Below, in pieces: positions 1 to 8,131 of a DNA stretch of 47,308 nucleotides (position 1 is its first letter; every line of letters starts with the position of its first letter). The notes beneath the pieces are model-generated. The model was not told where the DNA came from and did not search any database. It saw only the letters and a list, made by a program, of their open reading frames with translations. A program made the position numbers and the translations under genes. Source of the stretch: Armatimonadota bacterium (lineage in GTDB: Bacteria; Armatimonadota; Hebobacteria; GCA-020354555; CP070648); contig DATLAK010000099.1 of assembly GCA_035527535.1 (NCBI GenBank), forward strand, positions 1 through 47,308. The letters are read 5' to 3'.

Positions 1-381
1 GCGCCGGAAGCAGTGTGGCGCTTCTACAACGGGCGCTGCAACGTGGAGAACCTGATCAAGAGCCTGCCCTGAGTGAAACGAAGGGAGGGGCGGCTGGGGT
101 TGGGGATGGACGAGGTGTGCTCGCACTCGTGGGCGGCGAACGCCTTGCACAACTGGCTGGCGCTTTTGGCGGGCAACGTCGTGGGCTGGTTTGGGGAATA
201 CCTGCTGGGCTTGGAGCGCCGCCACAGCATCGCCCTGGTACGGGAGCGGTTGCTGCGCATCCCGGCGCGCTTGATACGCACGGGGCGCCAGTGGGTGCTG
301 CGCTTGTCGGCGCAGTATCGGCATCTCAATCTGTTTCTGCGAGCGCATCAGCGGTTGCGTGCGGGACCGACCTTCGCCTGA
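1..381 (+). pseudogene. IS1380-type transposase, 3' part, interrupted
   Basis: The window opens inside a transposase C-terminus. Frame 1 reads WRFYNGRCNVENLIK, then after an in-frame TGA at 70-72 continues in the same frame as GRLGLGMDEVCSHSW, then an LALLAGNVVGWF hydrophobic stretch and an arginine-rich tail. The FYNGR..VEN block followed by a G-x-G-[LM]-D motif and an aromatic/leucine segment is typical of IS1380-family DDE transposases. Removing exactly 24 bases (61-84) joins K to E and restores a family-like VENLIKEG, so the gene looks broken by a short repeat insertion rather than by point mutation. The 5' part lies outside the window. The reading-frame facts are seen directly; the family name is from memory of the family. 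Confidence 0.75.
61..85 (+). repeat. 25-base dispersed repeat inside transposase
   Basis: The 25 bases begin AGCCTGCCCTGAG and end CGAAGGG. The same two flanks recur at 41584-41596 and 41649-41655 around a larger insert. The copy brings the in-frame TGA that ends the transposase frame. A similar intergenic sequence is common in environmental bacterial genomes (recollection, not checked). Confidence 0.6.
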
Positions 382-708
382 GCGCGACGGATGCATACCC
401 TTCATCACCAGCCCCGGGCGACCGGGGCTATCGGCGTTGTGCGCGACGCCGATCTGCGGGCACATGGCAGGGGTGGGCGGCCCTCCCCACTCCATTTCCG
501 AGCCACAAAACCCGCATCGCGCCTCCCACTGAAACCATTAACCCACTCACGCCCTGTCCGAATGCTTCCCGGCTCGCGAAAAACGCACACCGGCGGGCCT
601 TACGCATAATCTGGGTTAGAGGGTCGCGCCCGGACGTGCGCGCAGCCATCCCAACGAGAAACGGGCACGCCCTTGCAGGCAGGGAGCGAACTGCTGCGCA
701 GAGCAGCA
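382..708. other. Non-coding gap with one hairpin after the IS remnant
   Basis: No convincing gene is visible. A hairpin at 410-429 (arms AGCCCCG/CGGGGCT, 6-base loop) follows the transposase stop and could terminate it, though no T-run follows. It is convergent to the minus-strand flavoprotein gene ending at 709. Confidence 0.4.
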
Positions 709-2112
709 CTAGCCAAGCTCATCGTGGATCGCCGCGGCGGCGCGGCGGCCCGCGCCCATCGCCTCGATCACCGTCGCCGAGCCGGTAACGATGTCGCCGC
801 CGGCGTACACTCGCGGCAGGCTGGTGCGCCCGGTGTCGGGGTCGGCGATGATGTAGCCGCGCTCGTTCACCGCCAACCCCGGGGTCGTGCGCTGGATGAG
901 CGGGTTGGCGGCGCTGCCGATGGCGATGATGACGGTGTCGGCGGCGAGGGTGAACTCGGAGCCGACGCACGGCACCGGTCGCCGCCGCCCGGATTCGTCC
1001 GGCTCCCCCAGCTCCATGCGCTGACACTCCAGGCGGGCCGCCCAGAAGTCGCCGTTCGACAGCACCCGGGTCGGGCAGGTCAGGTACTCGAAGCGAATGC
1101 CCTCCTCCTGCGCGTGCAGCGCCTCCTCCGCCCGCGCCGGCATCTCCGCCCCCGAGCGCCGATAGACGATCGTCACCTCGCGCGCGCCCATGCGCAGCGC
1201 CACCCGCGCGGCGTCCATGGCGACGTTGCCCCCGCCCACCACGGCTACCCGCTCCCCCACCCACAGCGGGGTGTCCACTTCGCCCACGCGATAGGCCTGC
1301 ATGAGGTTGGCGCGGGCCAGGAACTCGTTCGCGGAATAGACGCCGTTGAGGTTCTCGCCCGGGATGCGCATGAAGTGCGGGGCGCCGGCGCCGGTGCCGA
1401 TGAACGCCGCCGCGTAGCCCGATTCCAGCAGCGCGGGGAGAGTGAACAGGCGCCCGATGACCGCGTTGGGCCGCACCTCTACCCCCAGGCCGCGCACGTA
1501 TTCGATCTCCGCGTCGAGCACGGTCTTGGGCAGGCGGAAGTTGGGAATGCCGTAGCGCAGCACCCCGCCCGCCCCGTGCAGCGCCTCGAAGATGGTCACG
1601 CCATAGCCCAGCCGGGCCAGGTCGCCGGCCACCGTCAGCCCCGCCGGCCCGGAGCCGACGACGGCGATGCGCGGGCCCTCGGGGACGGCGGGTGATTCTG
1701 CGCCGGCGCGCTCGTGCGCCAGTGCATAATCCCCCACGAAGCGCTCCAACCTCCCCACCGCCACCGGCTCGCCCTTGTTGGCGAGCACGCACACGCCCTC
1801 GCACTGGCTCTCCTGGGGACATACCCGCCCGCAGATCGCCGGCAGGCTGTTGCGGTCGCGCACCCGCGCCGCGGCCTCGCCGAAGCGGCCGTCGCGCACC
1901 AGCGCCAGAAAGCCGGGGATGTCTATGCCGACGGGACAGCCCTCGACGCACTTGGGCTGCTTGCACTGCAGGCAGCGCGATGCCTCCGCGATCGCCAACT
2001 CCTCCGTGAACCCCAATGCCACCTCTTCGAAGTTGCGGGCGCGCGCCGCCGGGTCCTGCTCCGGCATGGGCTGGCGCGGCAGGCGCTTAGGCTTCGCCGA
2101 GTCGGCAGGCAT
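709..2112 (-). CDS. GltA/NfnB-like NADPH-dependent FAD oxidoreductase
   Basis: 467-aa iron-sulfur flavoprotein related to the small subunit of glutamate synthase. The N-terminus has an adrenodoxin-like ferredoxin domain with CLQCKQPKCVEGCP and CGRVCPQESQCEGVC (two [4Fe-4S] clusters). Then come an FAD-binding VVGSGPAGLTVAG motif, an NADPH-binding VVGGGNVAMDAARV motif and a C-terminal YAGGDIVTGSATVIEAMGAG FAD motif. ATG 2112 was chosen because the conserved KRLPR..MPEQDP start follows it; a longer frame reaches 2187 but lacks family similarity. It overlaps the stop of the upstream FNR-like gene by 26 bases, so the two are translationally coupled. With that partner it is most likely an NfnAB/SudAB-type complex (ferredoxin:NADP+ transhydrogenation) rather than a glutamate synthase, since no large subunit is present. 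Confidence 0.88.
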   Translation of the reverse strand: MPADSAKPKRLPRQPMPEQDPAARARNFEEVALGFTEELAIAEASRCLQCKQPKCVEGCPVGIDIPGFLALVRDGRFGEAAARVRDRNSLPAICGRVCPQESQCEGVCVLANKGEPVAVGRLERFVGDYALAHERAGAESPAVPEGPRIAVVGSGPAGLTVAGDLARLGYGVTIFEALHGAGGVLRYGIPNFRLPKTVLDAEIEYVRGLGVEVRPNAVIGRLFTLPALLESGYAAAFIGTGAGAPHFMRIPGENLNGVYSANEFLARANLMQAYRVGEVDTPLWVGERVAVVGGGNVAMDAARVALRMGAREVTIVYRRSGAEMPARAEEALHAQEEGIRFEYLTCPTRVLSNGDFWAARLECQRMELGEPDESGRRRPVPCVGSEFTLAADTVIIAIGSAANPLIQRTTPGLAVNERGYIIADPDTGRTSLPRVYAGGDIVTGSATVIEAMGAGRRAAAAIHDELG

Positions 2113-2932
2113 GCTCGTAAACCTCCTTGGCGCGCCGTTCCGCGTCCACAAATCGCTGCTGGCGCTGCGACAGCTCCTCGAAATCAACCTCGTGTCCGTT
2201 GAACACCGGCCCGTCCACGCACGCGAACTTGGTCTCGCCTCCTACCGTCACCCGGCAGCCGCCGCACATGCCGGTGCCGTCCACCATGATGGGATTGAGG
2301 CTCACCAGCGTCTTCACCCCGTGGGGGCGCGTGGTGGCGGCGACCGCCGCCATCATGGGCACCGGCCCCACTGCCACCACCAGGTCAACCGCGCAGGCGG
2401 GATCGTCGAGCAGCGCCGCAAGCTCATCGGATACGAATCCTTTCCGCCCGCGCGAGCCGTCGTCGGTGGTGATGCGCACCTCGTCGCTGACCGCGGTCAT
2501 TTCGTCCACCAGCACCAGCAGATCGGCGCTGCGGGCGCCGAGGATGCTGAGCACGCGGTTGCCGGCCTGCTTGAGCGCCCGCGCCTTCGGGTAGAGCGCG
2601 GGGACGCCGACCCCACCGCCGACGCACACCACGGTGCCCACGCGCCCGACCTCCAGGTGATGGCCGAGGGGGCCGACGACGTCGAGGATAGTGTCGCCGG
2701 CGCGCAGGCGGCTGAGCTGCTGCGTGGTCTTGCCCACCGCCAGGAAGATGACGGTGACGGTGCCCGCCGCGGGATCGCAGTCGGCGATGGTCAGCGGTAT
2801 GCGCTCGCCGGTTTCATCCGCGCGCAAGATCAGGAACTGCCCGGGCCGCGCCGCGCGCGCCAAATCCGGCGCCGCGATATCGAGGCGCGTCAGGTCCGGC
2901 CCCAACTTCCTCGCCGAGACGATGGGAAACAC
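2087..2932 (-). CDS. FNR-like FAD/NAD-binding subunit (NfnA/SudB type)
   Basis: 281-aa cytosolic subunit of the dihydroorotate dehydrogenase electron-transfer/ferredoxin-NADP reductase family. It starts with an FAD-binding barrel containing ARPGQFLIL and RIPLTIAD, then an NAD-binding region with VCVGGGVGVPALYP, and ends with a cysteine cluster GMCGGCRVTV..FACVDGPVF that would hold a [2Fe-2S] cluster. The start is GTG 2932, preceded by GGAGG with a 7-base gap. It is the first gene of a two-gene operon with the GltA-like subunit. Members are annotated as sulfide dehydrogenase beta or NfnA; which one applies cannot be told from sequence alone. Confidence 0.87.
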   Translation of the reverse strand: MFPIVSARKLGPDLTRLDIAAPDLARAARPGQFLILRADETGERIPLTIADCDPAAGTVTVIFLAVGKTTQQLSRLRAGDTILDVVGPLGHHLEVGRVGTVVCVGGGVGVPALYPKARALKQAGNRVLSILGARSADLLVLVDEMTAVSDEVRITTDDGSRGRKGFVSDELAALLDDPACAVDLVVAVGPVPMMAAVAATTRPHGVKTLVSLNPIMVDGTGMCGGCRVTVGGETKFACVDGPVFNGHEVDFEELSQRQQRFVDAERRAKEVYEHACRLGEA

Positions 2933-3336
2933 TGGTCATCCTCCGTTGTCGTAAGCGCAGAGGTCACGTCTGATTCTGTTCTACCCAGGCGCCGAGGCAT
3001 TCACCGGCGCGCCGGTAACATGGTGCTCATCGCGGGCCATCTTCGCCAGCGGGAACGGCGCCGGTGCGCGCTCGAGCGCGCCGTGGATGCGGGCGAGCCG
3101 GCGGGCGGGAAAACCCTGGGGATAATCATTACCCGCCGCGAAGGAGAAGTCAAGCTGCCGGCCAGCCAAACCGGACCTGTCCGGGCGGCGACCGAGCCAG
3201 GCGCAGATAGTTGCGGCGCAACCAGGAATATCGGCCCCGCGCGTCGCAACCCCATGTCACGGGGCACAATGCACCGACCCTGGAGATCCAACACGAGGTG
3301 GTGCGCCGTTTCCCGCGAACCCTATAGGGCAAGCCC
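2933..3336. other. 404-base divergent intergenic region
   Basis: The region lies between divergent genes and should hold both promoters; no strong -35/-10 pair was found. A 62-codon minus-strand frame (3169-2981) contains FSFAAGNDYPQGFPARRLA, which looks protein-like but has no recognised family and could be a decayed remnant. Short inverted repeats occur near 3209-3221. Confidence 0.35.
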
Positions 3337-5658
3337 ATGGCAACCGGCAAAGCGCCCATCGCCCATGACATAGAATTGCAGCGCGGTCTCGGGCTGCGCG
3401 AGGCGACCATGATCGGTGTCGGCGCCATGATCGGCGCCGGGGTCTTCGCCCTCACCGGCATCGCCGCCGGCGCGGCCGGGCCGGCGCTGACGGTGGCGTT
3501 TATCCTCAACGGCATCGTGGCCGCCATCACCGGCATGTCCTACGCCGAGCTGGGGGCGGCGTTCCCCCAGGCGGGCGGCGGCTACTCCTTCGTGCGCATG
3601 GCGCTGCCGCGGGTGGCGGGATTCGTCACCGGCTGGATGTCGTGGTTCGCCACCGCCTTCGCCTGCGCGCTCTACGCGCAGACCTTCGGCGCGTACTTCG
3701 GTAACCTGCTGCAGGAGGTGATGGGGGTGTCCACCCCCGGCCTCTCCCCGCTGGTGTTCGCACGTGTGCTGGCGGTGCTGGCTGCCCTCGCCTTCGCCTA
3801 CATCAACATCCGCGGTTCCACCGAGACCGGCGTCGCCGGCAGCATCATCACCCTGTGCAAGGTGCTGATCCTGCTCGCGTTCGCCGGCGCCGGCTTGTGG
3901 GTGATGACCCGCGACCCAGGGTGGTCGGCCCAGCTCGGCCTGGGCGCGGTCGGCGACTTCTTCCCGCTGGGCGCCGCCGGCGTCTTTGCCGCCATGGGCA
4001 TTACCTATGTCGCCTTCGAGGGCTACGAGATCATCGCCCAGGGCGGCGAGGAGATCCGCGATCCGCGGCGCAACATCCCCCGCGCCATCTTCCTGTCCCT
4101 GGCCATCGTGCTGCCCATCTACCTGCTGATCGCCGTGGTGTGTATCGGCGCGGTGCGGCCGCCGGACGACATCCCGTCATGGCGCTACCTGGGCAGCCTG
4201 GCGGAACCGGAATTGGCGGTGCTGGAGGCCGCCAAGAACGTGCTGGGGCCGGTGACGGGGATGATCCTGATCATGATCGGTGGCCTCATGAGCACCATGT
4301 CCGCCCTCAATGCCACCATCTATTCCTCCTCGCGCGTGGCCTTCGCCATGAGCCGCGACGCCCTGGTGCCGCTGGCGCTGGCGCGCGTGCACGCGACGTG
4401 CCGCACCCCCTACGTGGCGATCGTCGTCACCGTCGTCGTCGTCGTCCTGATGGCGGCACTGCTGCCGATCCAGGCGGTCGCCGCCGCCACCAACATCCTG
4501 TTCCTGCTGAGCTTCACCCTGGTCAACCTCGCCGCCATCTCGCTGCGTTACCAGCGCCCCGACGCGGACCGCCCCTTCCGCATCATCGCTTTCCCCGTCA
4601 CCACCATCATCGCCATCGTCGTCTCCCTCGGCATGTGCGTGTACCTCGTCCATTGGGAACCGATGGGGGCTGCGGTTTGCCTGGGGTGGATGGTGCTCGG
4701 GCTCTACGTATTCTACCACCACTCGCGGCGGCTGGAGCACGAGGAGCGCGGCTCCAAGGTGGTGCTGGAGGAGCGCGAGGTCACTCGCCGTCCCCATCAG
4801 ATCGTGGTGCTGGTGTCCAGTCCCGAGAGCGTTGAGCCGCTGATCACGGTGGCGGCGGCGCTGGGCAAAGCCACCGAGAGCGAGATTCTGGCGGTGCGTA
4901 TCGTGCTGGTGCCGCGCCAGCTCCCCATCGCCGAGGGGCGGCAGTTCGTCAACGAGGCCCGTCCGCTGCTCGACGAAGCGGTGGCGCAAGGCGGGCGGCT
5001 CGGGGTGCCGGTATATACCATGGTGCGCGTCGCCCAGAGCCTGCCGCAAGCGGTGCTGGAGACGCTGGAGGAGCGCCACGCCGAGCTGGTGGTCATGGGA
5101 TGGCGCGCGGGACGGCGCGGGCAGCGCGGGCACGTGCTGGGCTCGGTCTTGGATCCGGTGATCCTGCGCGCGCCCTGCGACGTGGCGGTGCTGCGCCCGG
5201 GGCGCGACGGCAAGGAGTTCTCGCTGGACTCGATTCTGGTAGGGGTGACGGCCAGCCCCCATGCCAAGCTCGCGGTGGAGATCGGCCAGGCGCTGGCGCA
5301 GCAATCCGGGGGCCGCGTACGCTACCTGCACGTGGTCAAGGAAGGCACCGGCATGGACGCCAAGACCATGCACGACTACCTGACCGACGCCGCCCGCAGG
5401 CGCGGCGCGCCCACGGTCGAGATCGCCCACGCCACCACCACCGCCGGGGGCATCCTCGAGTTCTCGCGGGAGGCGGACCTGCTGGTTATCGGCGCGGCGC
5501 GCGAGCCGCTGTTCGAACAGTACTTCTTCGGCGACAAGACCCAACGCATCGCGCGCGTCGCCCGCTGCGCGGTGCTCATGGTCAAGCGCCACCCCAGCGC
5601 TCCCCGCTCCATCCTCCGCCGCCTCTTCACCCCCGCCCCCGAGGACGTTGACGCCTAG
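3337..5658 (+). CDS. APC amino-acid permease fused to two Usp domains
   Basis: 773-aa inner-membrane protein. Residues ~1-470 form a 12-helix APC-superfamily transporter, opening with the family motif MIGVGAMIGAGVFALTG and containing ITYVAFEGYEIIAQGGEEI in the middle. From ~486 two universal-stress-protein modules follow (~486-625 starting HQIVVLVSS, and ~628-755 starting SLDSILVGV). The second carries a LLVIGAAREPLFEQYFFG nucleotide-loop-like stretch. APC-Usp fusions are known, and the Usp tail may bind ATP or AMP and tune transport. The substrate is unknown; cationic or branched amino acids are possible. ATG 3337 begins just before the first conserved helix. The gene stands alone, with a divergent upstream neighbour. 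Confidence 0.88.
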   Translation: MATGKAPIAHDIELQRGLGLREATMIGVGAMIGAGVFALTGIAAGAAGPALTVAFILNGIVAAITGMSYAELGAAFPQAGGGYSFVRMALPRVAGFVTGWMSWFATAFACALYAQTFGAYFGNLLQEVMGVSTPGLSPLVFARVLAVLAALAFAYINIRGSTETGVAGSIITLCKVLILLAFAGAGLWVMTRDPGWSAQLGLGAVGDFFPLGAAGVFAAMGITYVAFEGYEIIAQGGEEIRDPRRNIPRAIFLSLAIVLPIYLLIAVVCIGAVRPPDDIPSWRYLGSLAEPELAVLEAAKNVLGPVTGMILIMIGGLMSTMSALNATIYSSSRVAFAMSRDALVPLALARVHATCRTPYVAIVVTVVVVVLMAALLPIQAVAAATNILFLLSFTLVNLAAISLRYQRPDADRPFRIIAFPVTTIIAIVVSLGMCVYLVHWEPMGAAVCLGWMVLGLYVFYHHSRRLEHEERGSKVVLEEREVTRRPHQIVVLVSSPESVEPLITVAAALGKATESEILAVRIVLVPRQLPIAEGRQFVNEARPLLDEAVAQGGRLGVPVYTMVRVAQSLPQAVLETLEERHAELVVMGWRAGRRGQRGHVLGSVLDPVILRAPCDVAVLRPGRDGKEFSLDSILVGVTASPHAKLAVEIGQALAQQSGGRVRYLHVVKEGTGMDAKTMHDYLTDAARRRGAPTVEIAHATTTAGGILEFSREADLLVIGAAREPLFEQYFFGDKTQRIARVARCAVLMVKRHPSAPRSILRRLFTPAPEDVDA

Positions 5659-5725
5659 CCCGCCGCGCGACGCCGACCGTGCCCAGTGGACTTGCGAGCA
5701 CCGGCCTCGCTTGTCAGGCGCCGAT

Positions 5726-5752
5726 CGCGCCCCAATTCCACGCGCCCCAATT
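5726..5752 (+). repeat. 12-base direct repeat, 15-base period
   Basis: CGCGCCCCAATT occurs at 5726-5737 and again at 5741-5752, on the same helical face region just upstream of the -35 box at 5760. This is the arrangement expected for a tandem operator or UP-element, but the function is unproven. Confidence 0.4.
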
Positions 5753-5759
5753 GCGCAGC

Positions 5760-5787
5760 TTGACGGGCCCGCCCGAGAGAATATACC
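5760..5787 (+). promoter_or_regulatory. sigma70-like promoter for zinc-ribbon gene
   Basis: TTGACG (5760-5765), 16-base spacer, TATACC (5782-5787), 20 bases before the start codon at 5807. Confidence 0.5.
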
Positions 5788-5806
5788 ATGAGCGCAGGAG
5801 CGCCCC

Positions 5807-6388
5807 ATGGCCACCTGTCCGCGCTGCGGCAACCTGCTGCGGGAGGTGCTGGTGACAGTCGGCGCGGAAACGCGCACGGCGGTCGAAGCATGCCTGGACG
5901 GCTGCGCCGGCATCTGGGTCGGGCGCGAAGACCTGGTGGCGGGCCTGCAGCCGGCGATGTCGGACGACCTGCTGCGGGTGCAGGAGGGGACGGCGGAGCC
6001 GCGCAGCACGCGCTGGGACTTCCTCGAGGTCGAGGAGGCCCGCCGCTGCGGGCCCAAGATCGTGCTGCGGCCGGAGCAACTGGAGCCGTACATCCGCTGC
6101 GTCCGCTGCGGCCGCGAGATGGATCGCTACCGCTGGAACATGACCTCGCCGGTGGTGCTCGACGAATGCCGCGACGGTCACGGCATCTGGATTGACGCCG
6201 GCGAGATCATGCAGATGCGCCAGTTTTTCCAGGCCGACGCCGCCGATCCGGTCAAGCGCGACGACCTCCGCGGGCGCCTGGCGGAGGTGCGGGCGCAGTA
6301 CGAGCGCGCGGTGCCGCGCGATCACCCGCACCGCGACCACTCCCCCCTCGGCTGGCTGTTCGGCGTGCTGTTCGACAACGACTGGTAG
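5807..6388 (+). CDS. TFIIB-type zinc-ribbon protein
   Basis: 193-aa soluble protein with two zinc-ribbon modules. The first begins MATCPRCGNLL and is completed by ACLDGCAGIWVGREDL (~residues 1-45). The second begins IRCVRCGREMDRY and is completed by DECRDGHGIWIDAGE (~residues 95-140). The C..C..GIW[VI] pattern is that of the zf-TFIIB family of small bacterial proteins of unknown role. A charged C-terminal tail rich in His/Arg/Asp follows, ending in a hydrophobic GWLFGVLF. ATG 5807 follows GGAGC at a suitable distance; an earlier ATG at 5788 is in another frame. No partner gene explains its job. Confidence 0.8.
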   Translation: MATCPRCGNLLREVLVTVGAETRTAVEACLDGCAGIWVGREDLVAGLQPAMSDDLLRVQEGTAEPRSTRWDFLEVEEARRCGPKIVLRPEQLEPYIRCVRCGREMDRYRWNMTSPVVLDECRDGHGIWIDAGEIMQMRQFFQADAADPVKRDDLRGRLAEVRAQYERAVPRDHPHRDHSPLGWLFGVLFDNDW

Positions 6389-6405
6389 GCGCGCCCCCTT
6401 CTCGG

Positions 6406-6430
6406 TGGCGCGGGATCACATCCCGTGCCA
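6406..6430. terminator. Strong hairpin after zinc-ribbon gene
   Basis: An 11-bp stem with one G-T pair (left arm 6406-6416, loop CAC, right arm 6420-6430) lies 17 bases past the stop codon. There is no T-run, so it may be a transcript-end stabiliser or attenuator for the next gene rather than an intrinsic terminator. Confidence 0.45.
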
Positions 6431-6569
6431 GGGCGGGCAGGTTGGACACCCCCTACGGCGAAGGCGGCTCGGCACGCAAGACCCCCTGATTGCGGTCGAA
6501 CATCCGTGCGGCCGGTGGGTGAGGATCGCGCCGGCCTCGCAAGCGGCCCGGCGGAAGGAGCCATCGAAG

Positions 6570-8036
6570 ATGAGCATCCCCATTCGCGTCCACCCCGACA
6601 ACCCGAGATGCTTCGAGTTCAGGGGCAAGCCCCTCGCCCTGGTGACCGCGACGGAGCACTACGGAGCGGTCATGAACCGCCCGTTCCGGTTCGAGCGATA
6701 CCTGGCCGACGCGGCCGCCAAGCGCATGACGCTGACCCGGCTGTTCGTCCTCTTTCGCGAGCTGCAGACCCCGGTCAACCCGTACTCGACCTGCAAGCCG
6801 GAATCGCCCGACTACGTCGCGCCTTTCGCCCGCACCGGTCCTGGTACGGCCCTCGACGGCCAGCCGCGCTTCGACCTTGACCGCTGGGAGACCGAGTTCT
6901 TCGCGCGCTTGCACCGCTTTCTGTCGCTGGCATCCGAGTACGGCATCGTCGTCGAGGTCACGCTCCTCAGCAACACCTACGCCCCCAACATCTGGGCCCT
7001 CAATCCTCTGCACCATGCGAACAACGTCAACGGCCTGGAGCAAGTCGAGTGGCACGACTACCTGACCATGCGCCACCCCAAGCTGCTTGAGCGGCAGTTG
7101 GCGCACGTCCGTAAGATCGTTGAAGAGACCAAGCGCTACGACAACGTCATCTACGAAATCTGCAACGAGCCGGGCGGCGGTGTGGAGGGGCGGACCGAGA
7201 AGCCCTCGCCCGATGAGATCAATCAGTGGCAAATGGCGATCGCGCAAACCATCCGCGAGGCCGAGGCGGATCTGCCTTGTAAGCACCTCATTGCCGGGCA
7301 GGAGGCTTTCACCTACGAGCCGTTCGCGCAACCCTGCGACAGGTCCTTTTCCGAACTCGACCTCGATGTCGTCAACATCCACCCGTTGCCCAACACTACC
7401 TGCGGCGGCAAGAGCTATGACATGGGTGAGTTCATGTCCAAGCAGCTCAAGCTGCGCGCGTTCCGCGATTTCTGCCTGGCAACGCGCGACCAGCCCAAGC
7501 CCCTCAACCTGGACGAAGACAACGTCGCCAGCCAGTACAAGGACTTCGACGCCTGGACCATCCATCGCAAGCGCGCGTGGACCGCGCTGCTGAGCGGCTG
7601 CCACTACGACTACATTGACTTCTCGATCATCAACTACTGTGAGACCGGCACCCCGGACTCGCGGCGGCACATTCGCACCTGGATGCGGCATCTCTCCGAG
7701 TTCATTCACACGGTGGACCTCCCGCGCGCGCGACCGCTCGCCGGCTGGCTCAAGGATCCCCCGCCGCATACCCTCGAATCGGTGCTGGCGGTGGAGGGGG
7801 AGGACTACTGCATTTATCTCGCGGACGAACGCGAGCTGGGCGACGACGGCGCGGGCAAGAATGTGCGCGGCGAGATCACGCTGCGCTTACCACCGGGGCG
7901 CTACCGCGCATCATGCTACTCGCCGCTGACGGGGATGCACTCGCCCGCCACCGAGGTGGCCGGTGGCGAAGACCTGCGCCTTGCCCTGCCCGCGTTCGAG
8001 CATGACGTCGCCGTCCGCATCACGCGGGCGGGGTGA
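6570..8036 (+). CDS. Clan GH-A (GH5-like) glycoside hydrolase
   Basis: 488-aa protein without a signal peptide. The (beta/alpha)8 fold is suggested by RFDLDRWETEFFARLHRFLSLA, a VVEVTLLSN strand, and VIYEICNEPGGG, whose Glu200 sits at the clan GH-A acid/base position. A second acidic strand, LNLDEDNVAS (Glu316), could hold the nucleophile. The C-terminal ~110 residues look like a beta-sandwich (ITLRLPPGRYRASCYSPLTG), common in this type of putative glycosidase. The start ATG 6570 has AAGGAG nine bases upstream. The substrate is unknown. It may belong to the carbohydrate genes further along (GH2, Gfo/Idh/MocA, FGGY kinase). Assignment to a specific GH family is uncertain. Confidence 0.7.
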   Translation: MSIPIRVHPDNPRCFEFRGKPLALVTATEHYGAVMNRPFRFERYLADAAAKRMTLTRLFVLFRELQTPVNPYSTCKPESPDYVAPFARTGPGTALDGQPRFDLDRWETEFFARLHRFLSLASEYGIVVEVTLLSNTYAPNIWALNPLHHANNVNGLEQVEWHDYLTMRHPKLLERQLAHVRKIVEETKRYDNVIYEICNEPGGGVEGRTEKPSPDEINQWQMAIAQTIREAEADLPCKHLIAGQEAFTYEPFAQPCDRSFSELDLDVVNIHPLPNTTCGGKSYDMGEFMSKQLKLRAFRDFCLATRDQPKPLNLDEDNVASQYKDFDAWTIHRKRAWTALLSGCHYDYIDFSIINYCETGTPDSRRHIRTWMRHLSEFIHTVDLPRARPLAGWLKDPPPHTLESVLAVEGEDYCIYLADERELGDDGAGKNVRGEITLRLPPGRYRASCYSPLTGMHSPATEVAGGEDLRLALPAFEHDVAVRITRAG

Positions 8037-8131
8037 CCTCGCGGCTGCCCCCCGGCGCCGCGCAGCAACCCCTTGGCAGGAATCAGCTCGGCGCTTGCGG
8101 AACACGTGTTTGAGCGTGTGTGGTGGCGACC

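Noticed and set aside
719-1966. 415-codon frame inside the GltA-like gene
   Set aside because: It is a shifted frame of a clear flavoprotein, dominated by Arg/Gly/Ala repeats.
2981-3169. 62-codon minus-strand frame with protein-like sequence
   Set aside because: No ribosome-binding site or recognisable family; kept only as a note in the intergenic entry.
4177-6093. 638-codon open frame on the minus strand
   Set aside because: It is antisense to the permease-Usp gene, His/Asp/Arg-rich with no family motif; a high-GC shadow.
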